A stretch of DNA of 57,561 nt from a virus. Under the pieces are notes generated by a model that worked only from the letters and a program-made list of their open reading frames with translations, ran no database searches and was not told the DNA's origin. Below are positions 1-8,559 of the stretch, one piece after another; position 1 is the first letter of the stretch, and each line of letters begins with the position of its first letter. The position numbers and the translations under genes are program-made. Where the stretch lies: positions 1 through 57,561 of the IMG/VR virus record IMGVR_UViG_3300036859_000285; one strand, written 5' to 3'.

Positions 1-1617
1 AAAACGCCTGAGCCGCGGAACATCCGAGGCGCTCGGTTCGATCCCGCCAGGGTCGACAAGGTCCTCGCGGCGATGCGGCGGCTACGCCACACGAAAGGCA
101 AATGGGCAGGTCAGCCGCTCATCCCCGACCCGTGGCAGGTCGCCCATATCATCGCTCCCATCTTCGGATGGGTCCGCAAGGACTCGGCCGGCGACTGGGT
201 CCGCATCATCACCTCGGCGCACGTCGACGTGTCCCGCCGGCAGGGCAAGTCAACGATCGCCGGCGGCATCGCGATCTACCTGACCGCCGCCGATGGCGAA
301 AGCGGCGCCGAGGTGTACGCGCTCGCGGCGTCGAAAGACCAGGCGCGCCGCCTGTTCGACCCGGTCAAGATGATCGCCGAGCGGTCACCGGATCTCGCCC
401 CGCACGTCAAATGCCTGTCCGACAAGATCGTGCACAAGCGGTCGCTCGGTTCGTTCTTCCAGGTCGTCAGCTCGATCGCCGACCTGATGCACGGCGCGAA
501 CGTGCACGGCGGCATCGTCGACGAGCTGCACGTCCACAAGGACCCAGCCCTGCTCGAGACCGTAGAGACCGGTACAGGCTCGCGCTCGCAGCCGCTCGTG
601 GTGACCATTACCACCACCGACAAAGGGCAGCCCGACACCATTTACGATCGGCGCCGCCGCTACGTCGAGCAGCTCGCCGAGCGGGTGTTCGTCGACGAGA
701 GTACGTACGGCGTCATCTGGGCCGCCGACGACGAGGACCAGTACGGCGAGCGGCCGTTCCTTGAGGAGACCTGGAAGAAAGCGAACCCGGGGTACGGCTG
801 CAGCCCGACCCGCGAGTACCTCGAGCGGGCCGCGAAGAAAGCGAAGAACTCGCCGGCCGACCTCAACACGTTCCTGCAGCTACACCTCGGGATCCGGGCG
901 CGGCAGGCGACCCGCTATTTTGAGCTCAGCACATGGGACGCCAACGGCGGGCTCGTCGACGAGCAGGCGCTACTCGGCCGCGAGGCGTACGGCGGGCTGG
1001 ACCTGGCCAGCACCAGCGACCTGTGCGCGTTCGTGCTGCTGTTCCCACGCGACGAGGCAGGCGGGTACGACGTCCTCTGGCGGTTCTGGATGCCCGAGGC
1101 CGCCCTCGAGGCGCTCAACAAGCGGACGGCCGGCGCCGCGTCCGTGTGGGTCCGCGAGGGGTTCCTGCGGCTCACCCCGGGCAACGTCACCGACTATGAC
1201 CACATCAAGGCGGCGATCAACACCGACCGCGAGCGGTATGACATCAAGCGGATCGGCTACGACCGCTGGAACGCCTCGCAGATCGTTAACGACCTGGTCG
1301 GCGACGGGGCGCCAATGGAACCGCTCGGCCAAGGGTTCGCCAGCATGAGCGCCCCGACGAAAGAGCTACAGCGGGTCCTGCTGCAGGGCGCCGAGGGCAA
1401 GGGCGGGTTCGCGACCGGCGGCAACCCGTGTGCCCGCTGGCAGGCCTCGAACTTCGCGGTCGCGCAGGACGCCGCCGGCAACGTCAAGCCGGCCAAGGAC
1501 AAGGCGATGGACAAGATCGACGGCATCGTTGCACAGGTCATCGCTTTAGATGGCGCGATGCGCCGCGAGGTCAAGCGAAAGAGCGCCTATGACGACCATG
1601 ACCTTGAGGTCGTCTAA
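1..1617 (+). CDS. terL: Terminase large subunit (5' end lies across the window boundary)
   Basis: DNA-packaging motor that cuts concatemeric DNA and pumps it into the prohead through the portal. The frame is open from base 1. Counting from the ATG at 73 (514 residues), a Walker A-like SRRQGKST sits near 54-61, the Walker B GGIVDE near 146-151 and the coupling TITTT near 178-182. The C-terminal nuclease half shows GLDLAS, YDRWN and a late DKIDG acidic residue, as in RNase H-fold TerL nucleases. The ATG at 73 is not the true start: in-frame coding (DPARVDKVLAAM) precedes it and runs back through base 57561. HNH at 56860-57255 is the gene before it if the ends join. Confidence 0.93.
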   Translation, partial: KTPEPRNIRGARFDPARVDKVLAAMRRLRHTKGKWAGQPLIPDPWQVAHIIAPIFGWVRKDSAGDWVRIITSAHVDVSRRQGKSTIAGGIAIYLTAADGESGAEVYALAASKDQARRLFDPVKMIAERSPDLAPHVKCLSDKIVHKRSLGSFFQVVSSIADLMHGANVHGGIVDELHVHKDPALLETVETGTGSRSQPLVVTITTTDKGQPDTIYDRRRRYVEQLAERVFVDESTYGVIWAADDEDQYGERPFLEETWKKANPGYGCSPTREYLERAAKKAKNSPADLNTFLQLHLGIRARQATRYFELSTWDANGGLVDEQALLGREAYGGLDLASTSDLCAFVLLFPRDEAGGYDVLWRFWMPEAALEALNKRTAGAASVWVREGFLRLTPGNVTDYDHIKAAINTDRERYDIKRIGYDRWNASQIVNDLVGDGAPMEPLGQGFASMSAPTKELQRVLLQGAEGKGGFATGGNPCARWQASNFAVAQDAAGNVKPAKDKAMDKIDGIVAQVIALDGAMRREVKRKSAYDDHDLEVV

Positions 1618-1775
1618 CGGCGGTTCAGTTCCTCGATCTTGTCGTTCACCCTCTGCACGAGCAGAGTGAGGATCTCGGTCCAGGTCTTCCAGACGTTCGG
1701 CCATATCAGTTGAATGATCACGGGTGCGCAGCTCAAGCCGAACACGATTCCGAGCGCGCCTGCTATCCAGTCCAT
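1614..1775 (-). CDS. Small membrane protein, 53 aa
   Basis: Reverse-strand gene whose stop overlaps the terL stop by four bases. The protein begins MDWIAGALGIVFGLS; a hydrophobic segment covers about residues 4-25 and a polar, probably helical tail ends KIEELNRR. A weak AGGTG precedes the ATG. It lies behind the 1816-2262 reverse gene and may be cotranscribed with it. Function unknown; short length makes the call moderate. Confidence 0.5.
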   Translation of the reverse strand: MDWIAGALGIVFGLSCAPVIIQLIWPNVWKTWTEILTLLVQRVNDKIEELNRR

Positions 1776-1815
1776 GCGCGCACCTGCTGGTCGCGTGGCG
1801 TCTGCCGTACCCAGG

Positions 1816-2262
1816 TCATGCGCGCCCCGTTTGTGGGCCGATCATTTTCGACTCGGTCATGATCGCTTGTCCCTCAGCCTCGGACAGGAAGCCTGACGCC
1901 GGCTCGCATCCGTAGTCGCATCGCAAGGTGCTCACGGCGCCGTACAACCTGCAGATCGTGGGGCGGATCTCGTACAGGGCGCACCGGCCGTCGACCAGGG
2001 CGGGGCAGTGGTATTCGCCCGTCTCGGCGAGCTCATCCATCGCCTGATCGATCGTGGGGAGGAATACGCCGGCCGTCGCGAGCCTGAGTTCCTCGAACGG
2101 GTGCATGCGGATGATCGAGCAGGAATCGACGCATAGCCCCTTGCATCCCGGATCGGGAATGCGCGCGTAGAGGTCCTCGAAAGCCTGCTCGGTATGCCCT
2201 CTGCGGCCCAGTTCCTTGCCCGCCGCTTTCTTGGCGAGGCGCCGCTCGTTCCTATCGCTCAC
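1816..2262 (-). CDS. CxxCxxCC (YkgJ-like) metal-binding protein
   Basis: 148 residues from the GTG at 2262, which has GGATGGAGAG just upstream; an in-frame TTG at 2280 is a poorer choice. The cysteine pattern CKGLCVDSC ... CPALVDGRC ... RPTICRLYG ... CDYGC matches the zinc/iron-chelating YkgJ (CxxCxxCC) family, known as a putative Fe-S or zinc domain with no defined reaction. The N-terminus is basic. It is transcribed against the structural genes, between terL and the portal upstream gene, as moron-type cargo often is. Confidence 0.75.
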   Translation of the reverse strand: MSDRNERRLAKKAAGKELGRRGHTEQAFEDLYARIPDPGCKGLCVDSCSIIRMHPFEELRLATAGVFLPTIDQAMDELAETGEYHCPALVDGRCALYEIRPTICRLYGAVSTLRCDYGCEPASGFLSEAEGQAIMTESKMIGPQTGRA

Positions 2263-2350
2263 CGCTCTCCATCCTCGCAAAAAGGGATTTTAGGGGGGGC
2301 GACGCGGGCGAAGTTTGCATGTGCGCGCCCAACCAGCCCGACGCGCTCGC

Positions 2351-2366
2351 CCACGTTCTTACGTGG
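2351..2366. repeat. 6-bp inverted repeat in the divergent intergenic region
   Basis: CCACGT-TCTT-ACGTGG lies between the reverse gene starting at 2262 and the forward gene starting at 2433. It could be an operator for the divergent promoters or a weak hairpin; nothing else in the roughly 170-bp gap is clear. Confidence 0.3.
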
Positions 2367-2432
2367 CTGTCCTCGCCCCCTCATTCAAACCTGACCTTAG
2401 CCGCCGGCTGGTCCAGAAACAGGGGGTCTCGT

Positions 2433-2648
2433 TTGTTCGCCTGGCGCCGTCTCGTACGCCGCAGAGCCCTCGTCAGCCTGACCTCGGGTCGGGCGTTTCG
2501 AGGGATCGTCTGGGCTCGCCGCGGGCCGCTGCTGGTAATGCGCGACGTCTGGCTGCTCGAGCCGGGCGTCGAGCCCGTGCAGGTCGACGGCGAGGTTGTG
2601 ATCGAGCGATGCAAGGTCGAATTCATGCAAGTCGAGACGAGCGGGTGA
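2433..2648 (+). CDS. Small conserved head-module protein before portal, 71 aa
   Basis: The TTG at 2433 is preceded by AGGGGG at a good distance, and the protein then reads LFAWRRLVRRRALVSL. The basic N-terminus is followed by a beta-rich segment (FRGIVW, LLVMRDVWLL, VDGEVVIERCKVEFMQV). Short proteins of this kind (FRGVLY ... LVLRD) occur directly before the portal gene in many actinophages (from memory). Function unknown. The stop is 5 bases before the portal start, so translational coupling is likely. Confidence 0.6.
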   Translation: MFAWRRLVRRRALVSLTSGRAFRGIVWARRGPLLVMRDVWLLEPGVEPVQVDGEVVIERCKVEFMQVETSG

Positions 2649-2652
2649 GCCG

Positions 2653-4587
2653 ATGACTTTCGTCGTTACCGCTGGTCAGCTCGCCGCCATAACCCAGCCC
2701 GTACGGCCCGCAGCGCTGCCCGTCTACAACACACAGATCTCGACGACGACCTACCAGAGTTATGAGCAGATCTGGCGGACCCAGCCGAATGTGCGCAAGG
2801 TCGTCGGGTTCCTCGCCCGCAACATCGCTCAGCTCGGTTTGCACGTCTTCCGCCGGCTCTCCGATGTCGACCGGGTACGGCTGACCGATCACCCGCTCGC
2901 GCAGCTCATCGGCCGGCCGTTGCCGCCCGAGTTCAAGACCACGCGGTACCGCCTGATCAACAGCCTGGTTCAGGACATCGGCATCTACGACACCGCGTAC
3001 TGGATCAAGGTCAAGGCCGGCGACGCGGTCGGCGGTCTGGTCCGTGTCCCCCCAACGATGATCGCGCCCATCGGCAACTGGTTCACCCCGGCCGCCTACC
3101 AGCTCATGGGATCGCGCGGCCGCCGCGAACTGTCGGCCGACAAGGTCGTGCACTTCTTCGGGTACAGCCCGGACAAGGCGCTCGAGGGGGTTTCCCCGAT
3201 AGAGACGCTGCGCCGGCTGCTCGCCGAGGAATACGCGGCGGACGTCGCCCGTGAGGCGATGTGGCGCAACGGAACCCGGATCTCGGGCTACATTCGGCGG
3301 CCGCTGGACGCCCCCGAATGGGGCGACCGGGCGCGCGAGCGGTTCAAGTCTGGTTGGCAAGCCCAGTACACGGGCGATGGGCCGCAGACCGGCGGTACGC
3401 CCATCCTCGAGGACGGCATGGAGTTCACGCCGGCCGCGTTCAGCGCCGAGCAGGCGCAATACCTCGAGACGCGCAAGCTCAGCAGGGAAGAGGTCGCCGC
3501 GGCGTACTTCATCCCCCCGCCGATGGTCGGCATCCTCGATCACGCGTCGTTCAGCAACATCGAAGAGCAGCACAAGATGCTCTACAGCGACACGCTCGGC
3601 CCGTGGCTCACGATGATCACAGAGGACCTCGAGCTGCAGCTGCTGCCCGACTTCCCGGACTCGGCCGGCGTCTACGTCGAGTTCAACCTTGCAGCCAAGC
3701 TCGCCGGATCCTTCGAGGAACAGGCGACGTCGCTGCAGACCGCGGTCGGCGGGCCCTGGCTGACCCGCAACGAGGCGCGCGCCCGCCAGAACCTGCCGCA
3801 GATCGACGGCGGCGACGAGCTGATTGTGCCGCTCAACGTCCTTGTCGGCGGGCAGGCCTCGCCCACCGACAGCGCCCCGCCCAAGGCCTCGTCGGCGGGC
3901 CGTCAGGCCGTCCAGGTCAAGTCGCGCGCGTCGCAGGCCCAGGTGGACAAGGCGGCCGCCAAGCTGGCGAAATTCTTCGCCCGGCAGCACCGGGCGATCG
4001 CCTCGAAGGTCGGCGCCGACAAGGCCCGCGGCAAGGCCGCCGTCGACGAGGTGTATGACGCGCAGCGCTGGGACAACGAGCTTGCCGCCGACCTGTTCCC
4101 GATCGCCGAGAGCTCGGCGACCGCGGCCGGCAAGGACACCCTCGAGCAGGCCGGCATCGACCCCGACACCTACGACAGCGACCGCACGCTGCCCTGGCTC
4201 GAGGCGCACGCCTCGGGCGTCGCGAGCGGCATCAACGGTGTGACCAAGGTCGGCGTCGCTCAGGCCCTCGGCGAAGACGACCCGCTCGGCTCGCTGAAGT
4301 CGCTGTTCGAGGTGTATGCGACCGCGCGGGCCGCGCAGATCGCGCTGACCGAGGTCACCGCGGCGTCCGGGTTCGGCACCGTCGAGGCCGCGCAGCAGTC
4401 CGGACACGACGCCCGCAAGCAGTGGATCACCGGGCCGAAGCCGCGTAAAAGCCACCAGCGGATGAACGGCCAGACCGTCGCCGTGGGCGAGAAATTCAGC
4501 AATGGGGCCCGCTGGCCTGGTGATTCGCTGCTGAGCGATGACGAGCGAGCGGGATGTAACTGCGACCTGTCGATCATTCTGGAGTAG
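2653..4587 (+). CDS. Portal protein fused to MuF-like minor head protein
   Basis: 644 residues. The N-terminal ~400 residues are an HK97-type portal, the ring through which DNA enters and leaves (VRKVVGFLARNIAQL; EVAAAYFIPPPMVG; EEQHKMLYSDTLGPWL). After a linker near 400-430 comes a helical region ending in the classic Mu gpF/SPP1 gp7 signature: HQRMNGQ, then FSNGARWPGDS, then CNCDLSIILE. In many phages these are two genes; here they are one continuous frame with no stop or frameshift. Portal and MuF partners sit together at the head vertex, so the fusion fits their place. Confidence 0.92.
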   Translation: MTFVVTAGQLAAITQPVRPAALPVYNTQISTTTYQSYEQIWRTQPNVRKVVGFLARNIAQLGLHVFRRLSDVDRVRLTDHPLAQLIGRPLPPEFKTTRYRLINSLVQDIGIYDTAYWIKVKAGDAVGGLVRVPPTMIAPIGNWFTPAAYQLMGSRGRRELSADKVVHFFGYSPDKALEGVSPIETLRRLLAEEYAADVAREAMWRNGTRISGYIRRPLDAPEWGDRARERFKSGWQAQYTGDGPQTGGTPILEDGMEFTPAAFSAEQAQYLETRKLSREEVAAAYFIPPPMVGILDHASFSNIEEQHKMLYSDTLGPWLTMITEDLELQLLPDFPDSAGVYVEFNLAAKLAGSFEEQATSLQTAVGGPWLTRNEARARQNLPQIDGGDELIVPLNVLVGGQASPTDSAPPKASSAGRQAVQVKSRASQAQVDKAAAKLAKFFARQHRAIASKVGADKARGKAAVDEVYDAQRWDNELAADLFPIAESSATAAGKDTLEQAGIDPDTYDSDRTLPWLEAHASGVASGINGVTKVGVAQALGEDDPLGSLKSLFEVYATARAAQIALTEVTAASGFGTVEAAQQSGHDARKQWITGPKPRKSHQRMNGQTVAVGEKFSNGARWPGDSLLSDDERAGCNCDLSIILE

Positions 4588-4590
4588 TCC

Positions 4591-5451
4591 ATGCGGATCA
4601 AAACCTGCCCCGTGAAGATCAAGGCCGCGGGCACCAACGAGGGCACCGATGAGGGCGTCTTCGAGGCGCTGGTCGCCGTCTTCAACAACATCGACAGCGT
4701 CGGCGACAAGATCGTGCCCGGGGCTTTCGAGGAGACGCTGAAGGCGTGGCAGGACTCGGGCGACCCGATCCCCGTCTATTGGTCGCACCGCATGGACGAC
4801 CCCGACATGAATATCGGCGAGGTCCTCGACGCCAAGGAAACCGATCAAGGGCTGTGGGTCAAAGCGCAGCTTGACCTCGAGTCGCCGAAAGGCCAGACGA
4901 CCTACCGCCTGCTCAAAGGCCGGCGGGTCACGCAGTTCTCGTTCGCCTACGACGTCGAGGATTACGCCATCATCTCCGAGAAGGACGCGCCGACCTTCTT
5001 TGAGCTGCGCAAACTCAAGCTTCACGAGGTCGGGCCGACACCGATCGGCGCCAACCAGGAAACCGACCTGCTCGCCGTGAAAACGGCCGGCGGCCGTCTG
5101 GTGCAGGTGACCATCGCCGGCGGCACCCTCGAAGACTCCGACAGCATCCGCAAGGCGCTTGACGTGGCCCTCGCGTCCCCGGGAGATCACGCCAAGTCGG
5201 GTCGGGTGCTGTCGGGCAAGAACGAGGACGCGCTGCGCAGCGCCCTCGAGAAGATCAACGGCGGAGCGGCCGAAATCAAGACGCTGCTCGCCGCGCTCGA
5301 CGACGAGAAGGCCAAGCCGGCGGCGCCCGCCCCGTCCGAGGAGCCCGATGGGGCCAAGGACGACAGGCCAGCACAGCCCGGACCCGCCTCGCTCCGTCTG
5401 CACGCTGACCTGGCCTCGCTCGAGGCCGAGGTGTTCGAGCTCACGGGATGA
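4591..5451 (+). CDS. Prohead protease (HK97 family)
   Basis: Matures the capsid by cleaving scaffold or capsid N-termini inside the prohead. 286 residues; catalytic His in YWSHRMDD (H66) and Ser in TQFSFAYD (S117) match the herpesvirus-assemblin-like fold. The segment LKLHEVGPTPIGANQET is typical of the family. The last ~100 residues are Ala/Lys/Glu-rich and may act as an internal scaffold. It starts 3 bases after the portal stop and is followed by the capsid gene. Confidence 0.9.
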   Translation: MRIKTCPVKIKAAGTNEGTDEGVFEALVAVFNNIDSVGDKIVPGAFEETLKAWQDSGDPIPVYWSHRMDDPDMNIGEVLDAKETDQGLWVKAQLDLESPKGQTTYRLLKGRRVTQFSFAYDVEDYAIISEKDAPTFFELRKLKLHEVGPTPIGANQETDLLAVKTAGGRLVQVTIAGGTLEDSDSIRKALDVALASPGDHAKSGRVLSGKNEDALRSALEKINGGAAEIKTLLAALDDEKAKPAAPAPSEEPDGAKDDRPAQPGPASLRLHADLASLEAEVFELTG

Positions 5452-5460
5452 GGACCCCAC

Positions 5461-6810
5461 ATGAAGACCATTGACCAGCTCAAGGAAGAGCTGAAGGCCA
5501 AGCTCAAGGCCGCATCGGAGATCGCCGGCAAGGCCGAGGACGAGGGCCGCGACTTCACCGACGAAGAGCGGGCCGACGTTCAGGCGAACATCGCGGCCGC
5601 CCAGGACCTCAAGTCCAAGATTGTGAAGTCGGCCGGCGATGGCGCACTGCGGCAGACGCTGGCCGACCTCGGCGACGACATCGGCATCGACGACGAGCCG
5701 AAGGTCAAGCGCAGCCCTGCTGGACTGATCGTCGCGGACGGTAAGAAGACCCTCGGCCAGCACTACACCGAGAGCGGCGAGTTCAAGCAGCTGCTCGAGA
5801 CCGTACCGGGCGGGCACTTCTCCAAAGAGCACCGTGTGCAGGCCCGCCCTGTCGGGTTCAGCCGCCTGCTCGCCCCCGGCCGCGGCGCTAAGGCGCTGGT
5901 GACGGGTGCCAGCGACACCAGCGCCGGCGCTTTCGTCGTCAACGACAACCTCGGGCTGCAGGTAGGCCTGACCGCGTTCGAGCGGCCGCTGACGCTGCGC
6001 GACCTGGTGACCAACGGCACGACCGGCAGCGACACCGTCGAGTACGTCCAGGTGACGTCGGTCACCAACAACGCGGCGCCCGTGGCCGAGGCGACCTCGT
6101 CGGCCGCACCGACCGCCCCGGGCACTGTCCCTGGCGCGCTGGTGCTCAATGCCGGCGGCGGGTACAAGCCCGAGTCGGCGATGGCGGTCGCGAAGGTCAC
6201 GACCCCTGTACGGACGCTCGCCCACTGGATCCCCGCGACCAAGCGGGCCCTGAGCGACGCCGCCCAGATCCGCACCCTGATCGACAACTTCCTGCAGTAC
6301 GGGCTCGAGGAAGAGCTCGAGGACCAGATGATCTCGGGCGACGGTACCGGCGAGAACTTCGACGGCATCGGCCACATCAGCGGCACGCAGTCGCAGGCCT
6401 GGAACACCGACCTGCTGACCACGACCCGCAAGGCCAAGACGCTGGTCCGCACGGTCGGCCGCTCGATCCCGACCGGCTACGTGCTCAACCCGTCCGACCT
6501 GGAGGCGCTGGACCTTCTGAAGGACAACGAGGGCCGCTACTACTTCGGCGGGCCCAGCGGGACGATCATGTCCGCGCCTGTCCTGTGGAACCTGCCCGTG
6601 ATCGAGTCCGAGGCCGTTCCCGCCGGCGTGGGCTACGTCGGCGACTGGCGCAAGGCGATCCTGTGGGACCGCGAGCAGGCGTCGATCACCATGACCGACA
6701 CGCACGCGGACTTCTTCATCCGCAACCTCGTCGCCATCCTCGCCGAGATGCGCGCGGCGTTCGGCGTCATCCAGCCGTCCGCGTTCGTCGAGATCGACCT
6801 GACCGCGTAA
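5461..6810 (+). CDS. Major capsid protein (HK97 fold)
   Basis: 449 residues. An N-terminal coiled-coil delta/scaffold domain (residues 1 to ~110, charged and helical, KTIDQLKEELKAKLKAA) precedes the HK97 shell domain. FVVNDNLG, RDLVTNGTT, VEYVQVTSVTNNAAPVAE and the C-terminal AEMRAAFGVIQPSAFVEIDLTA are typical of this family. The delta domain is probably removed by the adjacent protease. Position after portal and protease agrees. Confidence 0.93.
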   Translation: MKTIDQLKEELKAKLKAASEIAGKAEDEGRDFTDEERADVQANIAAAQDLKSKIVKSAGDGALRQTLADLGDDIGIDDEPKVKRSPAGLIVADGKKTLGQHYTESGEFKQLLETVPGGHFSKEHRVQARPVGFSRLLAPGRGAKALVTGASDTSAGAFVVNDNLGLQVGLTAFERPLTLRDLVTNGTTGSDTVEYVQVTSVTNNAAPVAEATSSAAPTAPGTVPGALVLNAGGGYKPESAMAVAKVTTPVRTLAHWIPATKRALSDAAQIRTLIDNFLQYGLEEELEDQMISGDGTGENFDGIGHISGTQSQAWNTDLLTTTRKAKTLVRTVGRSIPTGYVLNPSDLEALDLLKDNEGRYYFGGPSGTIMSAPVLWNLPVIESEAVPAGVGYVGDWRKAILWDREQASITMTDTHADFFIRNLVAILAEMRAAFGVIQPSAFVEIDLTA

Positions 6811-6822
6811 GGGAGAGCGATC

Positions 6823-7035
6823 GTGAACTACCTCAACCCAGCGGCAGGAAAAGCACGGGAGGCCAGACAGGGCGCTGCCGTGGCCGCGGTCGGCGCCCTC
6901 ACGGGTGCCGCCGCGGCCGGTTCAACCCCGACCAAGGCCGAGTTCGACGCCGTCGTCGCAGATCTTGCGACGCTGCGGACCAAGCTCAACGCTGCGCTTA
7001 CCGCGCTGCGCGACGCCGGCGTCATCGCGACCTGA
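6823..7035 (+). CDS. Head fibre-like small protein
   Basis: 70 residues from a GTG with GGGAGAG upstream. The Ala/Gly-rich N-terminus ends in PTKAEFDAVVADLATLRTKL, a short helix seen in phage head-fibre-type proteins (Phage_fiber_2-like), which trimerise on the capsid surface. The match is by eye. Placed right after the capsid gene, where decoration proteins are common. Confidence 0.6.
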   Translation: MNYLNPAAGKAREARQGAAVAAVGALTGAAAAGSTPTKAEFDAVVADLATLRTKLNAALTALRDAGVIAT

Positions 7036-7037
7036 CC

Positions 7038-7415
7038 ATGTCGGGATCTGTGCGCTGCCCGCTGTGCGGCACCCCAGGTGCCGCCTGCGGGCAGCCCAGC
7101 ACCTCAACCCCGTTCGGCCTATCCATGGAGGACAAGCAGGTGAGCGGACCGCTCAAAAAGTATCGAGTGAACATGCACGGGCGGGAAACGGTCATGAAGC
7201 TGAACGAGGCCGACGCGCAGCGGTACGGCGGGATCGCCATCGATGGCGATGCCTGCCCGATCCCGCCTGAGGACCCCGCGGCCGGCGACGGCGAAGGCGG
7301 CGGGACCGAGCCGGCTGAGCCACCGGCGGAGGCGCCCAAGGCCGCGCCTAAGGCCAAGGCGAAGAAGCCGGCGAACAAGGCCCGCGGTGCGTCCTCGAAG
7401 GGCACAGGCGCCTGA
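7038..7415 (+). CDS. Small zinc-finger-like head-region protein
   Basis: 125 residues from the ATG 2 bases after the preceding stop. The N-terminus has CPLCGTPGAACG, a possible zinc knuckle; then YRVNMHGRETVMKLNEADAQRYGG, a motif I recall from actinophage head modules; the tail is low-complexity, rich in Ala, Pro, Lys and Glu. Its stop overlaps the next start (TGATG). Role unknown, perhaps head completion. Confidence 0.65.
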   Translation: MSGSVRCPLCGTPGAACGQPSTSTPFGLSMEDKQVSGPLKKYRVNMHGRETVMKLNEADAQRYGGIAIDGDACPIPPEDPAAGDGEGGGTEPAEPPAEAPKAAPKAKAKKPANKARGASSKGTGA

Positions 7416-7924
7416 TGTTGGCGACCGGGGCGGACTGGCCGGACTACGTGGGGGTAGACCCGCCCGAGAACGCTGACGCGCTGCTGCAGGCCGCCTCGGG
7501 CCTGGTCCGCCTGTCGTGCGGCTGGAACATCAGTCGCGAGACGGTTACCGAGCAGCTGCTCGACGGCTCGGGCGCGACGATCCTGTTCCTGCCGACCCTG
7601 CACCTGGTCGACGTGACCGAGGTTCTGATCGACGGCACGGCGGTCACCGATTACCGCAAGTCCGCGATGGGCGCGCTGTACCGCGCGGCCGGATGGCCTT
7701 GGGGGTTCGAGAACATCTCGGCGAGCTACGTCGACGGCCTCGATCCGGTACCGGCCGAGGTCAAGGCGCTGGTGGTCAACATGGCGGCCCGTACGGTCGG
7801 CCCGACCCCGGGCCTGATACAGAAGACGGTCGGGCAGGTGTCCTACCGCTGGGGCGACGTGTCCGGGATCCGGCTGGACCTCGCCGACGAGCGGGTGCTC
7901 TCGCGGTACAGGATCGCCGCGTGA
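7415..7924 (+). CDS. Head-tail connector (adaptor) protein
   Basis: 169 residues. The order after capsid and the sequence (ADALLQAASGLVRLSCGW; LPTLHLVDVTEVLIDG; PAEVKALVVNMAARTV) fit the gp6/gp15-type adaptor that binds below the portal ring. Helices at both ends flank a beta core, as in that family. It overlaps its upstream neighbour by one base and its downstream neighbour by four, so it is translationally coupled. Confidence 0.75.
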   Translation: MLATGADWPDYVGVDPPENADALLQAASGLVRLSCGWNISRETVTEQLLDGSGATILFLPTLHLVDVTEVLIDGTAVTDYRKSAMGALYRAAGWPWGFENISASYVDGLDPVPAEVKALVVNMAARTVGPTPGLIQKTVGQVSYRWGDVSGIRLDLADERVLSRYRIAA

Positions 7925-8244
7925 TCGACCTCGGCGCCGACCAGATCACCGTGCTGCGGTCCCCGCCAGGCGATGCGTTCGGCGACCCGACAGGGGCGGC
8001 CGCCGAGACGCTCATCACGGGCTGCAGCATCCAACCCGGCAGCAGCAGCGAGGACGTGAACGGCCGCGACCAGGTCATCACCGACCTGTCGGCGTTCCTG
8101 CCCGCCGGAACCGACATCACCTCAACCGACCGCGTCCGCTGGCAGGGCGTCGACTACGCCGTGCACGGCCAGCCGCAACGCTGGGCCGACCTGGAAGGCG
8201 TCGAATCCCACGTGCATGTGACCCTTCGCAGAGTCACCGGATAG
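7921..8244 (+). CDS. Head closure (stopper) protein
   Basis: 107 residues from the GTG that overlaps the preceding TGA. The beta-rich sequence (ITVLRSPPGDAFGDPTG; STDRVRWQGVDYAVHGQP; VHVTLRRVTG) fits the SPP1 gp16-like stopper family that closes the head channel after packaging. Position between adaptor and neck genes supports it. Confidence 0.65.
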   Translation: MIDLGADQITVLRSPPGDAFGDPTGAAAETLITGCSIQPGSSSEDVNGRDQVITDLSAFLPAGTDITSTDRVRWQGVDYAVHGQPQRWADLEGVESHVHVTLRRVTG

Positions 8245-8258
8245 GAAGGCGCGCGCCA

Positions 8259-8558
8259 ATGGCCGACATGACGTATGTGGCGTTCCCGAGCGGGATCCGC
8301 GACCTGATGCGATCCGAGCCGATGCGCCGCGCCATGGAACAGGCCGCTCAGCGCGGCAAGGCCTACGCCGAGTCGATCGCGCCTCGCGACAGCGGCGAGT
8401 ACGCGACCTCGTTCGTCGTGACCTCGGGGATCGGCAAGAGCAGGGCGTTCGCCGTCCTGGCCAACACCGCGCCGCACGCCGTCGTCGTCGAGCTGGTCAA
8501 CGGCGGCGGGCAGCGTGTCCTCGGCCGGACCGTCGACGTGATCGAGAAGGGCGGATGA
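8259..8558 (+). CDS. HK97 gp10-like neck/tail-completion protein
   Basis: 99 residues. RRAMEQAAQRGKAYAESIAPRDSGEYATSF followed by a beta segment and HAVVVELVNGGG is the usual pattern of the HK97-gp10 family, which joins head and tail. Standard place between stopper and tail terminator. Confidence 0.7.
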   Translation: MADMTYVAFPSGIRDLMRSEPMRRAMEQAAQRGKAYAESIAPRDSGEYATSFVVTSGIGKSRAFAVLANTAPHAVVVELVNGGGQRVLGRTVDVIEKGG

Positions 8559-8559
8559 T

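Noticed and set aside
30-60. GGTTCGATCCC resembling a tRNA T-arm at the window start
   Set aside because: The bases are the ARFDPAR codons of terL in a continuous coding frame and no cloverleaf surrounds them.
2623-6705. 1360-codon reverse-strand open frame
   Set aside because: It runs antisense to portal, protease and capsid genes and has repetitive Arg/Gly/Leu/Val composition, the mirror of strong GC3 bias in real genes on the + strand.
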